Positions 1 to 6,570 of a stretch of 38,842 bases of DNA are shown one piece after another. The DNA comes from Alphaproteobacteria bacterium (GTDB lineage: Bacteria; Pseudomonadota; Alphaproteobacteria; Rhizobiales; Amorphaceae), in the NCBI GenBank assembly GCA_030431335.1, contig JAUIJH010000030.1:1-38842 (forward strand), read 5' to 3'. A model generated the notes under the pieces. It had not been told where the DNA came from. It ran no database searches and saw only the letters and a list, made by a program, of their open reading frames with translations. The position numbers and the translations under genes were made by a program. Within the stretch, counting starts at the first letter, position 1. Every line of letters starts with the position of its first letter.

Positions 1-596
1 CCCACCAGATCGGGGCTGTCGCGCATGGCGTAGCCCTCGCGCGCGATGGCGCGTGCCTCGCGCAGGATCGCCGCGCTGGAGCGGGGCTCTTCCACCAGCG
101 GCAGGCTTTCCGCGATCATCTCCGTGCGCCGCTCGGCCGATTGGAAGGCGATCAGCACCATCCCCGACAGCGCCGCGATGAGGGGGCGGCGGTAGCCGAG
201 GCGCAGCGTGAAGTTCATGTCGGTGCTGCCGGAGATGGACGCGATCACGACCGTCTCGCCCCGGTTGGGCACGACCATGTGGACGGACTGACGGGTCAGC
301 CGCGCGAGCTCGCCGACAAGCGGGGTCGCGACGGTGAGAAGGTCGCGCGTGCGCGGCGTCTTGAGGCCGATGTCGAAGAGCTTGTTCGTCAGCACGAGCC
401 CCTCCGGCCCCTCGCGCGCGAGGAAGCCGCGCTCGATCAGCACGTTGACCATGCGGAAGATCTCGTTCTTCGAGCGGCCCATGTGCTCGGCGAGCTCGCG
501 CACCGATTTCGGCCGCCCCTCGTCCGCCAGGATCTCCAGGATGTCGAGGCCCTTCTCCAGGGCCGGGGCCGCGCTGCGCTTGTCCGGTTCGCTCAT
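1..596 (-). CDS. IclR-family transcriptional regulator (3' end cut by window edge)
   Basis: The reverse strand reads from an ATG at 594-596 to the window edge, giving about 198 residues with no stop, so the C-terminus is missing. Residues ~10-65 form an IclR winged helix-turn-helix (PALEKGLDILEIL..., then VRELAEHMGRSKNEIFRMV, a helix-turn-helix reading typical of the family). The rest is the start of the IclR effector-binding domain (LLTVATPLVGELARLTRQSV, SGMVLIAFQS). Family members bind DNA as dimers or tetramers and usually control a neighbouring catabolic or transport operon in response to a small effector. It is divergent from the amino-acid importer starting at 707, its probable target; the 110-bp gap holds an inverted repeat and a promoter. 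Effector unknown. No start-codon ambiguity was noticed. Confidence 0.9.
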   Translation of the reverse strand, partial: MSEPDKRSAAPALEKGLDILEILADEGRPKSVRELAEHMGRSKNEIFRMVNVLIERGFLAREGPEGLVLTNKLFDIGLKTPRTRDLLTVATPLVGELARLTRQSVHMVVPNRGETVVIASISGSTDMNFTLRLGYRRPLIAALSGMVLIAFQSAERRTEMIAESLPLVEEPRSSAAILREARAIAREGYAMRDSPDLV

Positions 597-706
597 TGGC
601 TCACCTGTTTCATTAGTGGGACTTGACCTCAAATTTGAAACGACCCTAACATCGGCGCTCCCAAGGTGGCAGTCCCCGCGACCAAGGTGCACAGAACGAG
701 GCGTCG
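597..706. promoter_or_regulatory. Divergent intergenic control region with inverted repeat
   Basis: This gap separates the IclR gene from the importer operon. It holds the inverted repeat GTTTCA (607-612) / TGAAAC (636-641), 23 bases apart, and the small palindrome CAAATTTG (630-637). The arms flank the -35 box of the plus-strand promoter, so they are a plausible operator for the divergent IclR regulator. The repeat is visible in the sequence; its role is inferred. Confidence 0.45.
623..651 (+). promoter_or_regulatory. Candidate sigma-70 promoter of the amino-acid importer operon
   Basis: A TTGACC -35 box (623-628) and a CTAACA -10 box (646-651) are separated by 17 bases, close to alphaproteobacterial housekeeping promoters. 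The first gene starts 55 bases downstream of the -10 box. The -35 box sits between the arms of the 607-641 inverted repeat, so a bound repressor would block it. Confidence 0.45.
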
Positions 707-1378
707 ATGGACTATCGATTCCGCTTCGGCGCGCTGGCGCCCTACACCGACGAGATCCTCGAGGGGATGCTGCTGACGCTGCAGCTTTCGGTGCTGACGA
801 TCCTGATCGGCTTCACGGTCGGGGTCGTGGCGGCGGCGATGCGGACCAGCAGCGCCAAGCCGCTGCGCTGGATCGCCAGCGTCTATGTGGAGACGATCCG
901 CAACACCCCGCTCTTGGTGCAGCTCTTCATCGTGTTCTTCGGCCTGCCGAGCCTGGGGTTGCGGCTGACGGCAGGGGAGGCGGCGCTGATCGGCCTGTCG
1001 ATCAACCTCGGCGCCTACACCTGCGAGATCGTGCGGGCGGGCATCCCGTCGATCCCCAAGAGCCAGCTCGAGGCCGGCTACTCCCTGGGGCTGTCGCGGC
1101 TGCAGGTCTTCCGCCACGTGGTGCTCTTCCAGGCGCTCAAGGCGATCTACCCGTCGCTGTCGAGCCAGTTCGTGCTCCTGATGCTCGCGACGAGCGTCGT
1201 CTCGGCCATCAGCGCGAACGAGCTTTTCCACGTCGCCTCGTTCATCGATTCGCGCACGTTCCGCTCCTTCGAGGTCTACTCCGTCATCACCCTCGGCTAC
1301 CTGGTGTTGACGATCCTCTTCCGCGTGACCTTCGCGGCGATCTACTGGTTCGTGTTCGCGCGCAGGCCCGCGCGATGA
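707..1378 (+). CDS. Polar amino-acid ABC transporter permease (HisM/GlnP type), first subunit
   Basis: This 223-residue integral inner-membrane protein has the size and layout of PAAT-family permeases. Residues 65-73 carry the family segment RNTPLLVQL, and the EAA-type coupling loop to the ATPase starts at EAGYSLGLSRLQVFRHVV (122-139). Several hydrophobic helices span roughly 20-45, 65-85, 90-112, 150-170 and 190-217. It should form the translocation pore with the next gene's product. Its stop overlaps that gene's start (ATGA at 1375-1378), which indicates translational coupling. The start is the first ATG after the divergent promoter. Family clear; substrate not readable from the permease. 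Confidence 0.93.
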   Translation: MDYRFRFGALAPYTDEILEGMLLTLQLSVLTILIGFTVGVVAAAMRTSSAKPLRWIASVYVETIRNTPLLVQLFIVFFGLPSLGLRLTAGEAALIGLSINLGAYTCEIVRAGIPSIPKSQLEAGYSLGLSRLQVFRHVVLFQALKAIYPSLSSQFVLLMLATSVVSAISANELFHVASFIDSRTFRSFEVYSVITLGYLVLTILFRVTFAAIYWFVFARRPAR

Positions 1379-2025
1379 TCCGCGAGTTCGGACCCGACGA
1401 GATCGCCTACCTCGTCTTCGCCGCCCGCTGGACGATCCTCCTGACCGCGGCCTCGCTGGTGTTCGGCTCCATAATCGGGCTCGCCCTCGCAATCTTGCGC
1501 ATCATGCCGTTCCGGCCGGCGAACCTTCTCGCGCTCGCCTACGTCAACCTCATTCAGGGCACCCCGCTGCTCGGCCAGCTCTTCGTCTTCTTCTTCGGAC
1601 TCAGCATCCTCGGGCTCGACGTCGGCGCTTGGCCGGCCGCGGTCACCGCCTTCTCGCTCTATGCCGGCGCGTTCCTGGCCGAGATTTGGCGCGGCAGCCT
1701 CCAATCGGTGCCGAAGACGCAGTGGGAGGCGTCGGCCTCGCTCGCGCTGACCTATGTGCAGCGCCTGCGCTACGTCATCGTTCCGCAGGCGCTGCGCATC
1801 AGCCTGCCGCCGACGGTCGGCTTCGTGGTGCAGCTGGTCAAGAACACCTCGCTCGCGGCGCTTATCGGCTTCGTGGAGCTGACCCGCGCCGGGCAGATCA
1901 TCAACGCCGCCACCTACGCGCCGCTTAAAGTCTACCTGACGGTGGCCGCGATCTACTTCGTCATCTGCTTCAGCCTGTCGATGGCGAGCCAACGCCTTGA
2001 ACGGAAACTCCATGTCGCTCGTTGA
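1375..2025 (+). CDS. Polar amino-acid ABC transporter permease, second subunit
   Basis: A 216-residue inner-membrane permease of the same PAAT family as its upstream neighbour. It has the conserved QGTPLLGQL segment (61-69) and an EAA coupling loop beginning EASASLALTYVQRLRYVIVP (118-137). The ATG at 1375 overlaps the previous stop by four bases. Paired permeases next to one ATPase and one binding protein are the standard architecture of His/Gln/ectoine-type importers. A longer in-frame reading begins far upstream on the same frame, but it would run through the first permease gene and is not credible. Confidence 0.93.
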   Translation: MIREFGPDEIAYLVFAARWTILLTAASLVFGSIIGLALAILRIMPFRPANLLALAYVNLIQGTPLLGQLFVFFFGLSILGLDVGAWPAAVTAFSLYAGAFLAEIWRGSLQSVPKTQWEASASLALTYVQRLRYVIVPQALRISLPPTVGFVVQLVKNTSLAALIGFVELTRAGQIINAATYAPLKVYLTVAAIYFVICFSLSMASQRLERKLHVAR

Positions 2026-2740
2026 GATCGCCAACATCCACAAGCATTTCGGCGATCTCCACGTCCTCAACGACGTGAGCCTCAGTGTGGAGCCGAGCGA
2101 GATCGTGGCGATCATCGGCCGTTCGGGCTCGGGCAAGTCGACGCTGCTTCGCTGCATCAACGGGCTCGAGCCGGTTCAAAAGGGCCGCATCGTGGTCGAC
2201 GGGATGGACGTGACGGGCGGGGTCGACCTCAATCTCCTGCGCCAACACGTCGGCATGGTGTTCCAGAGCTACAATCTTTTCCCCCACCTCACCGTGGAGC
2301 GGAACGTCACGCTCGCGCTGAAGGTCGTGCGCAACACGCCGAAGGCCGAGGCGAAGGCCATCGCGGCCGAGATGGTGGCCCGCGTCGGGCTTGCGGAGAA
2401 GCTCCAGGCCTATCCGGACGAGCTGTCCGGCGGCCAGCAGCAGCGCGTCGCCATCGCCCGATCCCTCGCCATGCAGCCCAAGGTGATGCTGTTCGACGAG
2501 ATCACCTCCGCGCTCGATCCGGAGCTCGTCGGCGAGGTGCTCAGGGTGCTCGAAGACCTGGCGGCGGGCGGCATGACGATGCTCCTCGTCACGCACGAGA
2601 TGAATTTCGCCAAATCCGTCGCGACCCGCGTCGCCTTCATGCACGAGGGCCGGCTGCACGAGACGGGGCCCGCGCGGCAAACCCTCGAAGACCCCCAGAC
2701 CCCCGAGCTCAGGAGCTTCCTGAACGCGGTACTGCACTGA
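2012..2740 (+). CDS. Amino-acid ABC transporter ATP-binding protein (GlnQ/HisP type)
   Basis: A 242-residue cytoplasmic ATPase that powers the importer. Walker A GRSGSGKST is at 36-44, the Q-loop region GMVFQSYNLFPH near 81-92, the ABC signature LSGGQ at 138-142 and Walker B VMLFDE at 158-163. The LVTHE switch histidine follows. The ATG at 2012 is preferred because a GGAAAC ribosome-binding-like stretch precedes it; an in-frame TTG at 1997 would add five residues. Either start overlaps the end of the preceding permease gene, consistent with coupled translation. Length matches the family. Confidence 0.94.
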   Translation: MSLVEIANIHKHFGDLHVLNDVSLSVEPSEIVAIIGRSGSGKSTLLRCINGLEPVQKGRIVVDGMDVTGGVDLNLLRQHVGMVFQSYNLFPHLTVERNVTLALKVVRNTPKAEAKAIAAEMVARVGLAEKLQAYPDELSGGQQQRVAIARSLAMQPKVMLFDEITSALDPELVGEVLRVLEDLAAGGMTMLLVTHEMNFAKSVATRVAFMHEGRLHETGPARQTLEDPQTPELRSFLNAVLH

Positions 2741-2764
2741 CAACAACTCGGAAGGAGGAACGAC

Positions 2765-3547
2765 ATGCGACTCTTGAAACAACTGGTAGCGGCCGCTGCG
2801 GTAGCACTGGCCTTGGTTTCGCCCGCGAGCGCGGACCTGCAGGATCTGTTGGACAACGGCAAGGTGCGTATCGGCGTGCCGGTGGACGTGCCGCCGTTCG
2901 GCTCGGTGGGTCCGAACAACGAGCCCGTCGGCCTCGACATCGAGGTGGCCAAGATGGTGGCCGAGGCGCTCGGCCTGGAATTGGAGCTGACGCAGATCAC
3001 GGGCGCAAACCGCGTGCCCTTCCTCGTCACCGGCAAGCTCGACCTCGTCATCTCCGTCATGGGCGCGACGCCGCAGCGGGCGCTGCAGGTGGCCTTTTCC
3101 TCGCCCTATGCGGCGCTCGCCATCGGCGTCTTCGGGCCGGAGGGCGCGCCGGTGACCTCGCCGGAGGAGATCGGCGACCTCACGGTGGGCGTCGCTCGCG
3201 GCACCACGCAGGACATCGAGCTGACCGCGCTCGCCCCGGACGCCAACATCATGCGCTTCGAGGACGACGCGACGGCCGCGGCCGCCTACCTCTCCGGGCA
3301 GGTGGACCTCTTGGCGACGGCCAACATCGTCACCCAGGATCTCGCCAAGAAGCATCCCGACAAGGAGTTCGCGGCGAAGTTCATCATCCGCTTCTCGCCG
3401 GCGCACATCGCCTTTCCGCAGGGCAACCCGGAGCTCGGCCGGTGGCTCGATGTGTTCGTCTTCTACAACCGGATGAACGGCAAGCTGTCGGACCTGTCCG
3501 TGGAATGGCTCGGCACGCCGCTTCCGTCCGACTTCCCGAGCCTGTGA
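2765..3547 (+). CDS. Amino-acid ABC transporter periplasmic binding protein (SBP family 3)
   Basis: A 260-residue type II periplasmic binding protein. Residues 1-23 are a Sec signal peptide (MRLLKQ, hydrophobic core, cleavage after PASA). The mature protein begins DLQDLLDNGKVRIGVPVDVPP and then GLDIEVAKMVAEALG, typical of family 3 amino-acid receptors. A strong GGAGG box lies seven bases before the ATG. It captures the substrate and delivers it to the two permeases encoded upstream. The order permease-permease-ATPase-receptor is unusual only in placing the receptor last. The ligand cannot be read from sequence alone; the next gene suggests an N-acylated or ectoine-derived amino acid. Confidence 0.92.
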   Translation: MRLLKQLVAAAAVALALVSPASADLQDLLDNGKVRIGVPVDVPPFGSVGPNNEPVGLDIEVAKMVAEALGLELELTQITGANRVPFLVTGKLDLVISVMGATPQRALQVAFSSPYAALAIGVFGPEGAPVTSPEEIGDLTVGVARGTTQDIELTALAPDANIMRFEDDATAAAAYLSGQVDLLATANIVTQDLAKKHPDKEFAAKFIIRFSPAHIAFPQGNPELGRWLDVFVFYNRMNGKLSDLSVEWLGTPLPSDFPSL

Positions 3548-3596
3548 GCCCTCTGAGCCTCTGAGCAGGCGCCGTCCAAACAACGAGTCCCTCGAA

Positions 3597-4607
3597 ATGC
3601 CACGCACCACCACCGCCTACACCACCCTCGATCTGGACGGCCTCGGCAAGCAGGTGGGGTTTGTCGCCATCCCCCACTCACCGCATGACGACGGCTGGGG
3701 CCACGTGCGCATCCCGATGGCCGTCATCGCCAACGGCAGCGGGCCCACCGTCATCCTGCAAGGCGGCAACCACGGCGACGAGTACGAGGGCCCCATCGCG
3801 CTGGGCGAGCTCATCCGGGAGCTCGATCCGGGCGAGATCGAGGGGCGCCTCATCGTCCTGCCGGCCTTCAACGCGCCGGCAGTGGAGGCCGGCCGGCGGG
3901 TTTCGCCCGTCGACGGCCTCAACCTCAACCGCACCTATCCGGGCGACCCGGTCGGGTCGCTGACGCAGCAGATCACGGCTTACGCGAGCGATCATCTCTT
4001 CCCGATCGCCGATGCCTTCATCGACCTTCACTCCGGCGGCTCGTCGCTCCACATGATCCCGAGTGCGATCGTGGAGCCGGCCCCCACGCGCGAGCATCTG
4101 GCGCGCAACGTCGCCGCGGTGCGGGCGTTCGGCGCGCCGATGATCGTGGTGATCGACAATCTGGGCGATCCGCGCACCTCGACGGCGACGTCGGTGCGCG
4201 CCAACCTCACGACGGTCGGCACCGAGCTCGGCGGCGGCGGGACGGTTTCACGCGATGCGCTCGAAATCTGCCGGCGCGGGTTGCGCAACTTGCTCGCCCA
4301 TTTCGGTGTGATCGATGGCTCGGTTTCCGCGCCCACGGACGGCGATATCCGCGCGATCCCCGGCCCGAAGGGCTTCGTGTTCGCCGACGCCGCGGGCGTG
4401 TTCGAAAGCTTCCATGACCTCGGCGCCGAGGTTCGCGCCGGGCAGGACGCGGGCTCCGTCCACAGCCTCACGCGTCCCGACCTCCCGCCGCAGATCCTCA
4501 AGTTCGGGGCCGACGGCATCGTCTACGGCCGCCGCCAGCCTGGCCGCGTCGTGCCGGGCAACTGCTGCCTGGTGGTCGCCGCACCCTATGAGGGCGAGCT
4601 GCCGTGA
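3597..4607 (+). CDS. Zinc-dependent M14-type deacylase, succinylglutamate desuccinylase/aspartoacylase family (DoeB-like)
   Basis: A 336-residue enzyme of the AstE/AspA branch of the M14 fold. Zinc ligands are readable as H59 and E62 in GGNHGDEYEG and H145 in DLHSGG. NLNRTYPG (109-116) matches the substrate-binding NLNR-type motif. Such enzymes hydrolyse an N-acyl bond of an amino acid or small amide; DoeB removes acetyl from N-acetyl-diaminobutyrate in ectoine breakdown, and the wording around GGNHGDEYEGP and ELGGGG resembles that subgroup. It lies 49 bases after the amino-acid receptor gene and probably ends that operon. No clear Shine-Dalgarno box was seen, so the start is moderately sure. 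The exact acyl group and amine are unknown. Confidence 0.85.
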   Translation: MPRTTTAYTTLDLDGLGKQVGFVAIPHSPHDDGWGHVRIPMAVIANGSGPTVILQGGNHGDEYEGPIALGELIRELDPGEIEGRLIVLPAFNAPAVEAGRRVSPVDGLNLNRTYPGDPVGSLTQQITAYASDHLFPIADAFIDLHSGGSSLHMIPSAIVEPAPTREHLARNVAAVRAFGAPMIVVIDNLGDPRTSTATSVRANLTTVGTELGGGGTVSRDALEICRRGLRNLLAHFGVIDGSVSAPTDGDIRAIPGPKGFVFADAAGVFESFHDLGAEVRAGQDAGSVHSLTRPDLPPQILKFGADGIVYGRRQPGRVVPGNCCLVVAAPYEGELP

Positions 4608-4662
4608 GGAGGGGTCTGGGGCCGCTAGGGTGCCGGACCCGCGCCCGCGCCCGCGCTCGGTC

Positions 4663-5517
4663 TCACGCAGATGGTGAACGGAGCGCCTCGAAATAGTCGT
4701 GCCAGCTCTGGTGTGGTCGCCCGGCCGCTGACTGGTAGTCGCTCGGATTGTCGAACGCGCCCATCCGGATGCCCTCGTAGATCCCGGCAATGATCGCGCC
4801 AAGGAAGGGGCCGAGTTCGTTCACGCGATCCGCGCGGTAGTCATCGACCGAGATCGAGCGATAGCCGAGCGTGGTGCCGAAAGCCTGGTTCAGATACGCG
4901 GCCAGCTGCGCCTGGGTAATCGGTTCATTGTGCAGATTGTAGGTCTTGCCGTTGTGCTCGGCACCGGTGATGAGCCGGGCGTAGGCGTGGGCCAGCTCCG
5001 CGCGCGTGGTGTAGCCGCACTTTCCGTCGCCGGCGCAGTTCGCGATTTCGCCGCGGGCCTCGTAGTTCTCGAGGTACTCCACGTCCGGCTCGATGTAGAT
5101 CCCGTTGCGGCCGATGGCCCAGTCGAGGCCGCTGGCGCGAACATCTTCTTCGGTCTGGCGGTTGCTTTGCACCACCGCGGAAAACCCCGCGCCTTTCTCG
5201 GGGCCTTGAATGCTGGTGTAGACGATCTTCCGAACGCCGACGGAGCGGGCAGCGCCGATGACGTTCCGGTGCAGCTCGATGCGGCCGTCCGGCGCGCCCA
5301 TGCCAGAAACGACGAGCACGGTGTCCACTCCCGCCAGCGCAGCTTTGAGCTGGTCGGGCTGGCCATAGTCGCCGGGCTTGATGTCGATGCCGAGCCCTCG
5401 CGCATTCTGCGGAGTTCGCGCAAGGCCCACGATGGGCTCGCCGCCGGCAATCTCCTGAAGCGCCTGTACGATCTGTCGCCCGAGCTGGCCCGATGCGGCG
5501 GTTACGGCGATTGTCAT
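4663..5517 (-). CDS. NmrA-family NAD(P)-binding oxidoreductase (QorB-like)
   Basis: A 284-residue cytoplasmic protein of the atypical SDR/NmrA family. It opens with the Rossmann motif TAASGQLG (6-13), then VDTVLVVSGM and HRNVIGAARSVGVRKIVYTS, as in NAD(P)H:quinone oxidoreductase 2 (QorB, ~286 residues). TTRAELAHAYARLI (170-183) fits the family's conserved helix. The ATG at 5517 gives the family length; an upstream in-frame ATG at 5550 would add 11 unconserved residues. It is a single gene, convergent with the deacylase (55-base gap, no clear terminator) and divergent from the GntR gene. It shows no link to the neighbouring transport operons. Other NAD(P)-dependent functions are possible. Confidence 0.88.
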   Translation of the reverse strand: MTIAVTAASGQLGRQIVQALQEIAGGEPIVGLARTPQNARGLGIDIKPGDYGQPDQLKAALAGVDTVLVVSGMGAPDGRIELHRNVIGAARSVGVRKIVYTSIQGPEKGAGFSAVVQSNRQTEEDVRASGLDWAIGRNGIYIEPDVEYLENYEARGEIANCAGDGKCGYTTRAELAHAYARLITGAEHNGKTYNLHNEPITQAQLAAYLNQAFGTTLGYRSISVDDYRADRVNELGPFLGAIIAGIYEGIRMGAFDNPSDYQSAAGRPHQSWHDYFEALRSPSA

Positions 5518-5707
5518 GATGTTCGTGTCCCGTCCTGCCGCGATCGGCATCAGAATTCAGTTCTTTGCCAGTCGGCTTCCACGTCAAGGGCTGCATAGCG
5601 GGCGCTGCGGCATCCACCAAGGTTTGCGCTCGACCGATGGGGTGCGGCAGTCAGAGCGCGTCGCGCGGCAGGCCGTGCGGCGCGGCTGTCCGAGGCACAC
5701 ACGTAAA

Positions 5708-5760
5708 TGGTCATACCGATGCGTTGACAGGACAGACCAATCGCCATAATGGTCAGGCCG
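5708..5760 (+). promoter_or_regulatory. Array of three GntR/FadR-type operators at 21-bp spacing
   Basis: Three 11-base copies of one near-palindrome occur: TGGTCATACCG (5708-5718), AGGACAGACCA (5729-5739) and TGGTCAGGCCG (5750-5760). Their starts are exactly 21 bases apart, two turns of the DNA helix, so they face the same side. The shared pattern TGGTCAGACCA fits the TGGT-N3-ACCA operators known for FadR-subfamily GntR proteins. They overlap the promoter, so autorepression by the adjacent regulator is the likely role. A fourth copy lies at 6535-6545. Confidence 0.6.
5724..5750 (+). promoter_or_regulatory. Candidate promoter of the GntR-led operon
   Basis: A perfect TTGACA -35 box (5724-5729) is followed, after a short 15-base spacer, by CATAAT (5745-5750). 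The boxes overlap the first bases or ends of two operator copies. The short spacer makes this a weaker promoter guess than its hexamers suggest. Confidence 0.45.
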
Positions 5761-5781
5761 CAATGATTTCGCAGGTGATCC

Positions 5782-6519
5782 ATGAGCGGCGCGGTCGTCC
5801 CGGTTCCAGCTAAGTCCACCCGCAGCCGGCGGATGTATGAGCAGATCGCCGAGGACGTGCGGGGGTTGATCCTCGAGCGCGGCCTCAAGCCGGGCGACAG
5901 GCTGCCGGCGGAGCGCGATCTCGCCACCCATTTCGGCGTCAGTCGTCCCTCCGTTCGCGAGGCGATGATCGCGCTGGAAGCCGCCGGCGTGATCGAGGTG
6001 CGCACGGGCGACGGCACCTATGTGCGCAACGTTTCGAGCGGCCCGTCCCTCATGCCCTGGGCCATCGGCGGCGACCCCGGTCCGGGGCCGCTGGAGCAGT
6101 TCCACGCGCGGCGCCTCATCGAGCCGGAGCTTGCCGCGCGCGCTGCGATCATGGCGACATCCGCCGAAATCGCCGCGTTGCGCGAGCTGGTCGACGAGAT
6201 GGCCGAAGTCTACCCGACGCTCGGCGATTTCGACGACACGCTCGGCCACGCCTTTCACACCGCGCTCGCACGGGCCGGTCGGAACGGCATCCTGGCCCAG
6301 CTCGTGGAGCATTTGTGGGACCTGCGCGACAGCGAGATGTGGCGCCATCTGCGTCGCCGCGTCGTCACGCCAAAGAACCGCCGCCGCGTCGTGGTCGACC
6401 GGCGCAATATCGTCGAGGCGCTGCAGACGCACGACGCGCGCCGCGCCCGTGCGGAGATGACCGCGCTGCTCGAGCGTGCCGAGCAGCGCTATTTCGGCGA
6501 AGAGCCGGCCGACACCTGA
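5782..6519 (+). CDS. GntR-family transcriptional regulator, FadR/FCD subfamily
   Basis: A 245-residue repressor-type protein. Residues ~18-85 are the GntR winged helix (LKPGDRLPAERDLATHFGVS, then RPSVREAMIALEAAGVIEVR). Residues ~100-235 are the all-helical FCD ligand-binding domain. It starts at an ATG preceded by AGGTGA. It heads a long operon of an Opp importer, sugar-acid-type enzymes and a CUT1 importer, and the operator array at 5708-5760 suggests autoregulation. FCD domains usually hold a metal through Asp and three His. Here the first part is present (DDTLGHAFH, 151-159), but the usual later His positions read DRRNIVEAL and MTALLERA, so metal binding may be lost or altered. The ligand is probably a carboxylic acid from the pathway (inference). 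Confidence 0.92.
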   Translation: MSGAVVPVPAKSTRSRRMYEQIAEDVRGLILERGLKPGDRLPAERDLATHFGVSRPSVREAMIALEAAGVIEVRTGDGTYVRNVSSGPSLMPWAIGGDPGPGPLEQFHARRLIEPELAARAAIMATSAEIAALRELVDEMAEVYPTLGDFDDTLGHAFHTALARAGRNGILAQLVEHLWDLRDSEMWRHLRRRVVTPKNRRRVVVDRRNIVEALQTHDARRARAEMTALLERAEQRYFGEEPADT

Positions 6520-6545
6520 GGCCAACCCGTCTATTGGCCAGACCA
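6520..6545 (+). promoter_or_regulatory. Hairpin overlapping a fourth GntR operator
   Basis: Directly after the regulator's stop, GGCCAA (6520-6525) and TTGGCC (6534-6539) form a perfect six-base inverted repeat. TGGCCAGACCA (6535-6545) is a fourth copy of the GntR operator motif, 15 bases before the Shine-Dalgarno box of the binding-protein gene. It may be a second repression site or roadblock separating regulator and transporter expression. Confidence 0.45.
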
Positions 6546-6570
6546 GACAAAAACACCAAGGGAGGATACC

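Larger units (their letters stand above)
5518..5781. promoter_or_regulatory. Divergent intergenic region, NmrA-like gene / GntR operon
   Basis: This 264-base gap holds the GntR promoter and its operator array near the right end (5708-5760). The part from 5518 to 5700 shows no convincing gene, hairpin or repeat; the short open frames there have no recognisable protein. Confidence 0.4.

Noticed and set aside
334..2025. A 563-codon plus frame spanning the IclR gene, the promoter and both permeases
   Set aside because: Only its last ~216 codons are real (the second permease from 1375). The earlier part is antisense to the IclR gene and out of frame with the first permease.
3548..3575. Short tandem-like CTCTGAGC repeats after the amino-acid receptor gene
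   Set aside because: Only about two imperfect copies, no hairpin and no T-run, so neither a repeat array nor a terminator can be supported.
4608..4662. Possible bidirectional terminator between convergent genes
   Set aside because: Only a five-base GGGTC/GACCC pairing with a long loop and no T-run was found; the rest is a simple GC-rich stretch.
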